Assembly: GCA_964624145.1 (NCBI GenBank) | Contig: CAZUXT010000008.1 | Span: 48,781 to 112,780 of the forward strand | Source of the DNA: WJMT01 sp964624145 | GTDB lineage: Bacteria; Acidobacteriota; Aminicenantia; Aminicenantales; Aminicenantaceae | Length of the DNA stretch: 64,000 nt | Direction of reading: 5' to 3' | Part shown: positions 25,260-34,051 of the stretch, piece by piece | Layout of the letters: each line of letters opens with the position of its first letter | How positions within the stretch are numbered: the stretch's first letter is position 1 | Made by a program: the position numbers and the translations under genes | Notes under the pieces: model-generated | What the model was told of the DNA's origin: nothing | The model's input: only the letters and a program-made list of their open reading frames with translations | The model's database searches: none

Positions 25260-27917
25260 ATGAATAATTTTGATTTAGAAAAAGCCATTAAAAATTGGAA
25301 AAAATCTTTGTTCAAGGATCCGGGACTGGAGGAAAGTCATGTCATCGAGCTTGAGGAAGGACTGCGCGAGGAAATAGAGGAACTAACAGAAGAAGGAATG
25401 AATGAGGAACAAGCCTTTCTCCGCGCTTCAAAGGAATTCGCGCCAGCTGATGTCCTGGGAGGTGAGTTTTATAAGGTGAGGACCACACGCCGTTCCGGCA
25501 GGCCGCCCTGGCAGGCTCCACGCTTTATGCCTTCTCTTCTCTGGCATTATCTCAAGACCTCCCTCCGTAAGATCAAGCGGCAGAAAATCCATTCTCTCAT
25601 CAATGTGACTGGTTTGTCTGTGGGCATGGCGTGTTTCCTCATGATTATGACATCGGTCCAGTTCGAAATGAGCTACGACCGGTTTCATGAGAAATCAGAC
25701 AGGCTTTTTCGCATCGGAATCCGGAACAGCGAGCCGGAGGCTACGGACTATTCCATCACGACACCGGCGATTTTGTCTGAAAGCCTGATAAACCATATTC
25801 CTGAAGTCAAAAATGCCGGGATCATCCAAAGGTCAAGAAACGCAGTTTTTCAGACCGGATCAGAGACATTCACAGAGGATGGTTTGTTTGCAGATGAAAA
25901 TTTCCTTGATCTTTTTTCATTCGAACTGCTGCGCGGTCATCCTTCCGAAGCTTTAAAAACACCGAATTCAGTCGTGCTTACTGATGTTCTGGCCCAAAAA
26001 ATCTTCGGTTCTGAGGATCCTGTAGGAAAGAATCTCCGTTATAAAAGCCGTCTGTTGGACTATGACCTTAATATCACGGGAATCGTGAAACACCCTCCTA
26101 AAAACTCGCATCTTCAGTTTGATTATCTGGTTTCCACTTCCACAATGGCCTCTCATCCAAGCCTGAGCGAATGGTTCCAAACATGGGATATCGACGCTTT
26201 TTACACTTATGCAGAGCTCCAACAAAACCAATCCAAAACCATAGTGGAACAAAAGGCGGCCAACCTGATCCGGGAAGCCAGACCTCAAATATACAAGCGG
26301 GAGGATCCGGTTTATCTGCAGCCTGTAACCGACATTCATCTTAAATCCCAGGTATCAGGAGCCACTGCAAGTAACAATCGTATCCAGACGCTCTATTTTT
26401 TCAGCACCATAGCGCTTCTGATCCTCATGATTGCAGGAATAAATTCCATGAATATATCCACTGCCCTTGCTGAAACCAGAGCCAAAGAAATCTCTATGCG
26501 CAAGGTAATCGGAGCCAGAAGAGCTCAGTTGGTCAGGCAGTTTCTGGGTGAATCCTATGTTTTCACTTGCTTGGCCATGGTCTTCGCTCTGCTGATATTT
26601 TTGGCTCTTTTTCCTGTCTTTTCAAGATTTCTGGGAAATGATTTAAGTCTGAGCCATGTGGAAAAAATGCCTCTGGTTCTTTCCATCTTGATCACCCTGC
26701 TTTTTGTGGGGGCTTTTTCCGGAATCTACCCGTCTTTGGTACTCTCAGCTTTCCAGCCGACTTCCATTCTAAAAAAACAGACCGGAACATGGATAAGAGG
26801 GAAAAAAACCAGAAACCTTCTGGTCATCTTTCAGTTTTCAGCAGTGGTCGTCCTGATGATCGGAACCATTGTGATCACCAGACAACTGAATTACATAAAA
26901 AACAAAAATTTAGGGTATGAGAGAGAACACGTGGTGATCCTCCCTCTTAATGAAGATGAGACCATAAAAAAATCTCAAGTGCTGAAAACCCGCCTTCTCG
27001 AATATTCAGGCGTGCAGAGGGCCACGGTCACAGATTCCAGTCCCCTGAGCATGGGTGTTTCCATAGGTGGAGCTTCCTTTAAAAAAGAAAATGGGGAGAC
27101 CATCAAGATGGACTATTACCTCGCCCAGGGCGACCACGACTTTCTCCAAGTATTTGGAATGAAAATAGCTAAAGGAAGGGATTTTTCAAAGGAATTTACA
27201 GCAGATTCCGAGTCAATTCTAGTCAATGAAGCCTTTGTGAAAAAAGTCGGATGGAAAGAGCCCATTGGCAAACAGTTCAAAAATTCCTCAGTCATCGGAG
27301 TGGTTGAGGATTTCCATTTTGACACTCTCCATAAAAGGATCGAGCCCGCTGTCTTTACACTGAGTCAAGATTTTTTCGGAAGAGTCAACCTTGCGGTTCG
27401 CATCCGGCCTGACAATCCCAAAAGAACCCTGGACGAAATAAGAAGGACTTTCAATCAAACCAGCACAAGCCAGAATTTTAACTATTATTTTCTTGATGAT
27501 GCGTTTAACAGACTCTACCGCAATGAGCAGCGTTTGGCCTCGACGATCAGCTATCTCGAAGGCCTGGCCATCATCCTGGGCTTTATGGGTCTGTTTGGAC
27601 TGGCAACCTATGCTACCCAGCGCCGCTCCAAGGAAATCGGTATCCGCAAGGTTCTGGGGGCTTCAGCTCTCAGCATAGTGCGGATGATATCCAGCGAATT
27701 CATCATACTGGTGGTGGTCTCTAACATTATAGCCTGGCCTGTGGGATACATCTTTTTGCGGCGTTGGCTTCAGGGTTATGCCTATCGATGTTCGTTTGGA
27801 TTTGAAATCTTTGTTCTGACGGGTTTAGGGACTTTATTGATCGCTTTGCTGGCTGTGGGGCTCCAAACAATCAAGGCTGCTTACTCGAATCCGGTCGAAA
27901 GCATACGCTATGAGTGA
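25260..27917 (+). CDS. FtsX/MacB-type permease with N-terminal prefix domain (ADOP-like), no ATPase partner
   Basis: An 885-residue membrane protein. The first ~90 residues form a soluble 'permease prefix' domain (LEKAIKNWKKSLFKDPGL and EEGMNEEQAFLRASKEF). Two MacB-type halves follow, each with a periplasmic domain and FtsX helices: first TM near residue 112, the FtsX block around 380-500 with EISMRKVIGARRAQL, the second periplasmic domain, then the last block with EIGIRKVLGASALS. This is the acidobacterial-type duplicated orphan permease layout. No ATP-binding subunit is adjacent. The upstream PadR indicates inducible expression. Function is probably macrolide/lipoprotein/peptide export-like or mechanotransmission; unproven. 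Confidence 0.85.
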   Translation: MNNFDLEKAIKNWKKSLFKDPGLEESHVIELEEGLREEIEELTEEGMNEEQAFLRASKEFAPADVLGGEFYKVRTTRRSGRPPWQAPRFMPSLLWHYLKTSLRKIKRQKIHSLINVTGLSVGMACFLMIMTSVQFEMSYDRFHEKSDRLFRIGIRNSEPEATDYSITTPAILSESLINHIPEVKNAGIIQRSRNAVFQTGSETFTEDGLFADENFLDLFSFELLRGHPSEALKTPNSVVLTDVLAQKIFGSEDPVGKNLRYKSRLLDYDLNITGIVKHPPKNSHLQFDYLVSTSTMASHPSLSEWFQTWDIDAFYTYAELQQNQSKTIVEQKAANLIREARPQIYKREDPVYLQPVTDIHLKSQVSGATASNNRIQTLYFFSTIALLILMIAGINSMNISTALAETRAKEISMRKVIGARRAQLVRQFLGESYVFTCLAMVFALLIFLALFPVFSRFLGNDLSLSHVEKMPLVLSILITLLFVGAFSGIYPSLVLSAFQPTSILKKQTGTWIRGKKTRNLLVIFQFSAVVVLMIGTIVITRQLNYIKNKNLGYEREHVVILPLNEDETIKKSQVLKTRLLEYSGVQRATVTDSSPLSMGVSIGGASFKKENGETIKMDYYLAQGDHDFLQVFGMKIAKGRDFSKEFTADSESILVNEAFVKKVGWKEPIGKQFKNSSVIGVVEDFHFDTLHKRIEPAVFTLSQDFFGRVNLAVRIRPDNPKRTLDEIRRTFNQTSTSQNFNYYFLDDAFNRLYRNEQRLASTISYLEGLAIILGFMGLFGLATYATQRRSKEIGIRKVLGASALSIVRMISSEFIILVVVSNIIAWPVGYIFLRRWLQGYAYRCSFGFEIFVLTGLGTLLIALLAVGLQTIKAAYSNPVESIRYE

Positions 27918-27936
27918 GGTCGTTTGACCATTAATA

Positions 27937-30081
27937 CTACTTCTCTTCCAATTGTCTGATCCACTGCTCTATTCTTTCCCTTCTTTCCTCAGGTATGCTG
28001 TTTTTATAAAGGTCCAGATATTTCGAAAGATACTTCAACGCCTTTTTATTTTCTCCTCTGTTCATATGACTGTAACCAAGATTGTAAAGAGGAAGCCCGT
28101 ATTCCGGATCAATGGAAAGAGATCGTTCCCATGCCTTAATAGCTTTATCCATATCTCCAGCCTGTCTGTAGGCAGCACCCAGCCCATTATACGCCACCGC
28201 ATTTTCAGGATTGATTTCAACCGCTTTATTGAAATTTTCTATGGCTTTTTGTAATTCCTGCTCATTTTTTGTATTAAGATAAATGGAGAGATAAGCATTT
28301 CCCATGTTATCGTAGGTCGCAGCAAAATCACTATCTATGGAAACAGCTTTATCTAAGGCTTCCAAAGCTTTTCTGTATTCTCCTTTTCTGGTATAAGCAA
28401 TCCCAAGAAAATTCCACAATTCAGGGTCTGTATCTTTCTGCGAGATTTCAGTATCATTAAAAACAGAAATGACTTTATCGCTTTGACCGGCCTCAGTTAA
28501 AAAATTGAGATAAGCTGAAAAAACCTCATGACTTGTAGGATTGTTCTTCATCCCCTCTTCAATGACCAAAAGCGCCCCGCTAAAATTCCCTTCATCTTTA
28601 TACAGAGTCGCCAAATTTGAATAAGCCAGACCAATGTCCTTTCTTTCTGTGATCACTTCCTGAAGCATCCTAATGGCTTTTTGTTTTTCCCCTTTCAGAT
28701 AGGTCTGTTTCGCCACTATTGATTTATCGTAAAGAGGCAGAAGACTTTTAATATCCTCATCAGGCCCGAATTCCTTCTCTTCTCCACTGGAAGACCCTGA
28801 AACATACCCGAGGCTTTTCAGCTTGCGAAGGGCTTCTTTATTTAGAGAACTCTGGGCATCCTCTTTTGCCTCAGCAGAATATTTCTCCCTTATGTCATCC
28901 AGTTTTTTTCTGTACCTGCCTAATTCTTTTTCCTTGGCCAGGTTGTTCCTTTCGCTAAAATCTTCCAGCAAATCATAAACCTCGGGAATGGGAGACTCTA
29001 TATATTTTTCTCCGTCCTCAATGAATCCGTAGAGCGGAGCCCAATCTCTGTTGTATACTTTTTCGTAATAGGGATAGAGCGATTCAAAATAGATAGGGCC
29101 GTGTTCAATCTTTTTTCCTTTTATCGCAGGAAGAAGCGAAATTCCTGTAAGGATATCAGGTTCTTTGAGATTCAATACATCGCATATGGTTGGAAAGATA
29201 TCTATATGCCCCACATAATCCGGGACATTTCCGGGCTCTATTCCGGGAAAATAGAAGATAAGAGGGATCCATATAGTCGTATTATAGGCAAAATATCCGT
29301 GTGTTAACTCTCCGTGCTGCCACAGACCTTCGCCATGATCTCCGGTTAAAATGATCAAGGTATCCTCATACAGATTTTCTGATTCCAGATAATCAAAAAT
29401 TTTTCCCATCTCAGAATCCACATAGGCAACTTCCCCGTCGTACAGGTTTTTCTTGAATCGATCTTCAAAAGGCTGGGGAGGCTCATAAGGCGCATGAGGA
29501 TCATACACATGCACCCACATAAACCAGGGAGAAGACTGTCTCTTAACCCACAAAAGCGCTCTGTCAACCACTTCTTCAGCTCTTCTTTCCACATAATATT
29601 TATCTCCTCGATCGAGTTGGCTCCCATACTCATCGTCATAAGTGCTGAATCCCTGGTCAAGCCCAAATGTTGAATCCAGAGGATAGGCTCCAACAAAAGC
29701 ACCTGTGGCGTATCCCGCATCTTTTAAAAATTCAGCCAGAGTCACATATTTTTCATGTACGGTAAAATTGGAATTATCATGGACACCGTGATACAAAGGC
29801 GTTCTGCCCAAAAGAATATTGGTATGAGAAGGAAGGGTCGTTGGGGTGTGAGCAAAGGCATAATCGAACAAAACCCCTCTGTGGGCCAGAGAGTCAATAT
29901 GCGGAGTTTCGAGATGTTCCCTGCTGTAACAGCTCAATCTATCGGCTCTGAGTGTATCAATGGTGATAAGAAGGACATTCCATCCTTTTCCTTTGCTTTT
30001 TGCCGCAGAAGAAGAAACCAGACAGAAAAAAAACAATATTAAGACCATAAAAAAAGAGAATTGAAGCATTCTTTTTTTCAT
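27937..30081 (-). CDS. Secreted sulfatase/alkaline-phosphatase superfamily enzyme fused to TPR repeats
   Basis: A 714-residue exported protein. It has a signal peptide (1-27), then a sulfatase-superfamily domain (about 34-400): metal ligands in LLITIDTLRADR (Asp42) and LTGDHGEG. At the nucleophile position the motif reads TLPSH (82-86), with Thr82 where formylglycine sulfatases have Cys or Ser in C/S-x-P-S-R. Thus it may be a phosphodiesterase or phosphotransferase rather than a sulfatase. Residues ~440-714 are TPR repeats with the usual W/L-G-Y-A-P spacing (NLATLYKDEGNFSGAL, NFLGIAYTRKGEYRKAL, YNGLGAAYRQAGDMDKAI). The gene is convergent with the permease at 25260 and divergent from the ABC genes. 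Confidence 0.82.
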   Translation of the reverse strand: MKKRMLQFSFFMVLILFFFCLVSSSAAKSKGKGWNVLLITIDTLRADRLSCYSREHLETPHIDSLAHRGVLFDYAFAHTPTTLPSHTNILLGRTPLYHGVHDNSNFTVHEKYVTLAEFLKDAGYATGAFVGAYPLDSTFGLDQGFSTYDDEYGSQLDRGDKYYVERRAEEVVDRALLWVKRQSSPWFMWVHVYDPHAPYEPPQPFEDRFKKNLYDGEVAYVDSEMGKIFDYLESENLYEDTLIILTGDHGEGLWQHGELTHGYFAYNTTIWIPLIFYFPGIEPGNVPDYVGHIDIFPTICDVLNLKEPDILTGISLLPAIKGKKIEHGPIYFESLYPYYEKVYNRDWAPLYGFIEDGEKYIESPIPEVYDLLEDFSERNNLAKEKELGRYRKKLDDIREKYSAEAKEDAQSSLNKEALRKLKSLGYVSGSSSGEEKEFGPDEDIKSLLPLYDKSIVAKQTYLKGEKQKAIRMLQEVITERKDIGLAYSNLATLYKDEGNFSGALLVIEEGMKNNPTSHEVFSAYLNFLTEAGQSDKVISVFNDTEISQKDTDPELWNFLGIAYTRKGEYRKALEALDKAVSIDSDFAATYDNMGNAYLSIYLNTKNEQELQKAIENFNKAVEINPENAVAYNGLGAAYRQAGDMDKAIKAWERSLSIDPEYGLPLYNLGYSHMNRGENKKALKYLSKYLDLYKNSIPEERRERIEQWIRQLEEK

Positions 30082-30147
30082 TTTATTTATCTAATATCTA
30101 TCTTACACACCTTTTCAATTGAGTCAAATGGTATTGAATCATTTTTA

Positions 30148-30177
30148 TTGACTTCAGCTGACATTCCCTATTATATT
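30148..30177 (+). promoter_or_regulatory. Putative promoter of the ABC transporter operon
   Basis: TTGACT (30148-30153), 18 bases, TATATT (30172-30177), 79 bases before the ATPase start. The spacer end and -10 box match the promoter at 32806-32835 almost base for base. Confidence 0.6.
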
Positions 30178-30255
30178 AGGAATACAACAGCCTAAAGGGA
30201 CAATATACAAACAAAAAAAATAGTTTTCAGATGGCCATTACACAAGGGGAGCAAA

Positions 30256-31029
30256 ATGCTTGAAGTAAAAAACCTGGTCAAAAAATACAGTGCCATCCGC
30301 GCCGTGGATGATGTGAGCTTCAAACTGAAAAAAGGAGAAATCACCGCGTATTTGGGACCTAACGGAGCAGGCAAAACAACCACTTTGAAGATGATGGCCT
30401 GTCTTCTTGAGCCCACTCAAGGTCACATTTTCTACAAAGGCACGGATATCCAGAAAGATCCCATAGAATATAAAAAGCATATCGGGTATATTCCGGAAAA
30501 CTCACAAATCTACCCCCATCTCACTACCTCCGAATACCTGACGCTGGTAGGACGGTTGCGGCATATTCCGGAAAAAGAACTCCAAACCAAAATCAAAGAA
30601 ATGATGAGACTTCTCGATCTATCCGTTGAAATGGATTTTTCCATCTCCTCATATTCAAAAGGCATGATCCAGAAAGTGCTCATTGCTTCAAGTCTGCTGC
30701 ATAACCCGGATATCCTTCTTTTTGATGAACCCCTGAGCGGCCTGGATGTGATCACCGGCCGGTTTATCAAAGACCTCTTAAACCTTCTTGCCGAAGAGGG
30801 AAAGACCATCATCTATTCTTCCCACATCCTGGAAGTGGTCGAAAAAATATGCAGCCGGATCATCATCATCCATGAAGGAAGAATCGTGGCGGATGATTCT
30901 GAAGATAACCTCAGGAAACTCATGAAAGCGCCCTCCCTGGAAAGCATATTCGGCAAGCTAACCGTGACTGAAGATACCCGAGCCAAAGCCAGAGAAATGA
31001 TGGATATCATCACCTATAAAACAGACTGA
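30256..31029 (+). CDS. ABC transporter ATP-binding protein (CcmA/ABC-2 type)
   Basis: A 257-residue ATPase with Walker A GPNGAGKT (34-41), the signature region ISSYSKGMIQKV (a variant of LSGGQ usual in the ABC-2 exporter group), Walker B ILLFDEPLSGLD and the switch histidine in IYSSHILE. AAGGGGAG lies before ATG 30256. The membrane partner begins 11 bases after the stop. It powers export of an unknown substrate. Confidence 0.9.
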   Translation: MLEVKNLVKKYSAIRAVDDVSFKLKKGEITAYLGPNGAGKTTTLKMMACLLEPTQGHIFYKGTDIQKDPIEYKKHIGYIPENSQIYPHLTTSEYLTLVGRLRHIPEKELQTKIKEMMRLLDLSVEMDFSISSYSKGMIQKVLIASSLLHNPDILLFDEPLSGLDVITGRFIKDLLNLLAEEGKTIIYSSHILEVVEKICSRIIIIHEGRIVADDSEDNLRKLMKAPSLESIFGKLTVTEDTRAKAREMMDIITYKTD

Positions 31030-31040
31030 ATGAGAAAATC

Positions 31041-32741
31041 ATGAAAATTCTCCTCACCCTTACCCGCCATTTTTTCGATAGGTTGTTCCAAAACGACATC
31101 GTCTCGTTCGAAGAACAGATGACAGGGCGGATCATTGCGGTCATGGCCATACTGAGTGTTTATTTCGGATTCGTGGCTTTCTGGCTGACCGGTCACTATA
31201 CCATTGTTCCCGATCAAGGGACATCGTGGAAGGAAAAATTCATCATGCTTTCAGTCACCATGCTGGTCATTGCTGTTTTATCCCTTTTAGAATGGGACTC
31301 TCTTTTCCTGGACTCTCGCGATTACGCTCATTTTGCACCGCTTCCCCTCAATGTCCGGACCTTATTTCTTGCTAAATTTCTGAGCCTCTTTATTTTTTCA
31401 GGTATTTTCGCATTAGGGATAAACGTTCTGGTGGCTTTTACCTTTTTCAGTACCTTTGCCACATATGTGTCCAATAAACTATCGTTTATTCCTTATTTTT
31501 TTCTGGTCCATTTTCTGGCATCTTTTGCTGCTGCTTTTTTCACTCTTTTCTTTTTTACCGCCTTCGTGGGAGCTTTATCTGTCATTCTGGGAGAAAAGCT
31601 ATTTAAAAAAATCTCCGGCTACATAAGAGGCATCCTCCTGGTCATAGCGGTCTTTCTGGGATTAAACGCGCTGACCATAGACCTGACATTTTACGAAGGC
31701 TTAACCCAGCCCCTGGCCGCCTGGAAAGCCCAGGCATCGTGCCAAATGCTCCTTGTACCTCCTCTGTGGTTTACCGGTCTTTATGAAACGCTTTTAGGAA
31801 ATAAAGACCCCGTGTTCCTGGCGCTGGCCTCTGCGGCCCTGCTTTCCATTCCTGTCAGTTTAGGAGCTCTTTATGTGACCGTGGGATTGAGCTTTCGCCG
31901 GAATCTCAAGAAATTCACTGCCTCTGTCTCCCGGAAAAAACTTTTTACAGGAATAAAAGAAGCGGTCATCCCTATTCTGAACAAGACACTGCTCCGTCAT
32001 CCGGACCAAAGAGCAGTTTTTGACTTTTACAGAAAGACCATGAAAGCAAGCCAGATCCACCGGACCCGGTTGATTGGTTTTCTGGCAGCCGGAGCCGGAA
32101 TCATTCTCTTTTATCTTCTGGGCTGGCTTGTTTCCTTTATTGATCTCAGCAAGGTCACCAGAGTTTCTCTGTCCATTCCGCTCATCTTTAATCTTTTCTT
32201 GATCCTGGGGATCCGGAATGTGGCCAATGTTCCCTCTGCTCTGGAAGCCAACTGGATCTTTCAGCTTACAGAGAAAAAATCTTTCCGTCACTATGTATCC
32301 GGACTTCGCAAAGGCATCCTGTTTCTCAACATCCTTCCGGTAAGCATGCTTTTCCTGGTTATCTTTTCTCTTCTCTGGGACATAAGCACAGCCTTTTATC
32401 TGTTTATCTATATTTTGGGAATCTCTGTTCTTTTAATGGAAGCTTTTTTTGCAAGATTCCATAAAATCCCTTTTGCCTGTTCATACATGCCCGGAAAAGA
32501 AAAATTCCATATTTATCTGGGACCCTACATCATTGGATTTGTTCTTTACTATTTTCTCACTACCTCATTGGCGGCGGTTTTGCTTCAAAATCCTCTGTAT
32601 CTGGCTGTGTTCTGGACAGGAATTCTGGTTTCTGTTTTGGGGATCAGGCTCTATCAGAACCTCTTCTATTATCCCCGCACGCCAATCATCTATGAAGAAG
32701 CCATAGAACCAGTAATGGTCACTCTGGACAGCTCTTTCTAA
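31041..32741 (+). CDS. Large ABC-type membrane subunit, partner of the upstream ATPase
   Basis: A 566-residue integral membrane protein with about 12 hydrophobic segments and no recognised catalytic motif. The early motif WDSLFLDSRDYAHFAPLPLNVRTLFLAKF, with a P-L-x-x-x-x-L-F-x-A-K coupling-type helix, is shared by large ABC-2-like permeases. It sits 11 bases after the ATPase gene, so co-translation and one complex are likely. Family naming is tentative. Confidence 0.7.
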   Translation: MKILLTLTRHFFDRLFQNDIVSFEEQMTGRIIAVMAILSVYFGFVAFWLTGHYTIVPDQGTSWKEKFIMLSVTMLVIAVLSLLEWDSLFLDSRDYAHFAPLPLNVRTLFLAKFLSLFIFSGIFALGINVLVAFTFFSTFATYVSNKLSFIPYFFLVHFLASFAAAFFTLFFFTAFVGALSVILGEKLFKKISGYIRGILLVIAVFLGLNALTIDLTFYEGLTQPLAAWKAQASCQMLLVPPLWFTGLYETLLGNKDPVFLALASAALLSIPVSLGALYVTVGLSFRRNLKKFTASVSRKKLFTGIKEAVIPILNKTLLRHPDQRAVFDFYRKTMKASQIHRTRLIGFLAAGAGIILFYLLGWLVSFIDLSKVTRVSLSIPLIFNLFLILGIRNVANVPSALEANWIFQLTEKKSFRHYVSGLRKGILFLNILPVSMLFLVIFSLLWDISTAFYLFIYILGISVLLMEAFFARFHKIPFACSYMPGKEKFHIYLGPYIIGFVLYYFLTTSLAAVLLQNPLYLAVFWTGILVSVLGIRLYQNLFYYPRTPIIYEEAIEPVMVTLDSSF

Positions 32742-32805
32742 AAGAAAACCTGGGACGATTCTTTTTTTTAAAGAAATATTTAAAAAAAATCATCTTCGGC
32801 CTTTA

Positions 32806-32835
32806 TTGACTTTATCTGTCTTCCACTATTATATT
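32806..32835 (+). promoter_or_regulatory. Putative promoter of DUF362-permease operon
   Basis: TTGACT (32806-32811), 18 bases, TATATT (32830-32835), 51 bases before the DUF362 start codon. Confidence 0.6.
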
Positions 32836-32885
32836 AATGACATGGCTGCTGAGGGGAAGATAATTGTGAGTGATAGGACTATCAG

Positions 32886-34037
32886 ATGAAACCAATAAAC
32901 CGCAGGGAATTTTTGAGACTGTCATCCATAGGTTTTCTCACAGCTGTATCTCACAATCGTTCCAATCAATCAGAGCCCATGCCTAATCCCATAAAAGAAA
33001 AAATCCCGCCTGAGTCTAAGGTGCAAGTGGCTGCATTCCGCGGGAATGACCTCTCTGTCATGACAAATCAGGCCCTGGAGGCACTTGGAGGCATTGAGAA
33101 AGTCGTTCATCCGGGAGAAAGTGTGTTCATCAAGCCCAACATGGTGACTCTTCCCTGGGCTCACCTGGGACGCAATCCATTCAAACTTGGAGAGTGCGCC
33201 AAACCAGAAGTTATTATCACGGTAGCTGAACAATGCTTGAAGGCAGGTGCTTCTGAAGTGATCATCGGCGACGGCTCTCAAATGCCCCGGTTTGACTGGA
33301 AGTATGCCACCTATCTGGACGGCTCAACAAATATGGTTAAAGAATCCGAACGCCTCAATTCTCAGTATAAGGGTCAGGTCAGACTGAGCTGCCTTGAAGT
33401 GGATACGCCCCGATGGATCGAAGTTCCAACTGAAATATCACTCAAAAAGGTTGCCATCTCCAGTCTTTTAACTGAAGCTGACCGGATCATTTCTATCCCT
33501 GTGATAAAGACCCATATGTGGGCAAAGCTCTCTCTTTCCCTCAAGAATTTTATCGGCATCACTCCACTAAAGCGTTATGGATGGAAAAATAAACCGGACT
33601 ACGACCGGGTCGACCTCCACCGGAACGATTACACGCCAGAAGCCATAGCCCAACTCTATATAGATATCACCTCTGCCATAAAACCTGACCTCGCGGTTAT
33701 TGATGGGTCTATCTGTGTGGAAGGAAATGGCCCCTCAGTCGATAAAGGATTGGGCATTACCGTGGACATGAAGGACCGGTTGGGTTCCTGGCTGATCCTT
33801 GCCAGCCCTGACCTTGTCGCGGCTGATGCCACAGCTGCGCGGGTTATCAACCATGATATTTCTTATGTGGACCAAATCCTTACTCTAGCAAGAAAAAAGA
33901 ACCTGGGAGTCACAGATCAAGAATCCATTTATATGAAGGGAGAAAAACTTGATGACCTCCGTGTGGATTGGACTCCTGCCAGACTTGCCATCTCGGCTTA
34001 TAAGGCTTATTCCACAAGAATAATCAATATTACCTAA
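32886..34037 (+). CDS. DUF362 protein with Tat-type signal
   Basis: A 383-residue protein. The N-terminus MKPINRREFLRLSSIGFL has a twin-arginine motif, so it is probably exported folded. The body matches DUF362: ESVFIKPNMVTLPWAH, SEVIIGDGSQM, VIKTHMWAKLSLSLKNFIGI and DLAVIDGSICVEGNGP. DUF362 proteins are often linked to iron-sulfur or uroporphyrin-like chemistry, but no CxxC cluster motif is visible here. The downstream permease starts 14 bases after its stop, so the two form an operon. Function unknown. Confidence 0.8.
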   Translation: MKPINRREFLRLSSIGFLTAVSHNRSNQSEPMPNPIKEKIPPESKVQVAAFRGNDLSVMTNQALEALGGIEKVVHPGESVFIKPNMVTLPWAHLGRNPFKLGECAKPEVIITVAEQCLKAGASEVIIGDGSQMPRFDWKYATYLDGSTNMVKESERLNSQYKGQVRLSCLEVDTPRWIEVPTEISLKKVAISSLLTEADRIISIPVIKTHMWAKLSLSLKNFIGITPLKRYGWKNKPDYDRVDLHRNDYTPEAIAQLYIDITSAIKPDLAVIDGSICVEGNGPSVDKGLGITVDMKDRLGSWLILASPDLVAADATAARVINHDISYVDQILTLARKKNLGVTDQESIYMKGEKLDDLRVDWTPARLAISAYKAYSTRIINIT

Positions 34038-34051
34038 CCTGGAAATTTGAT

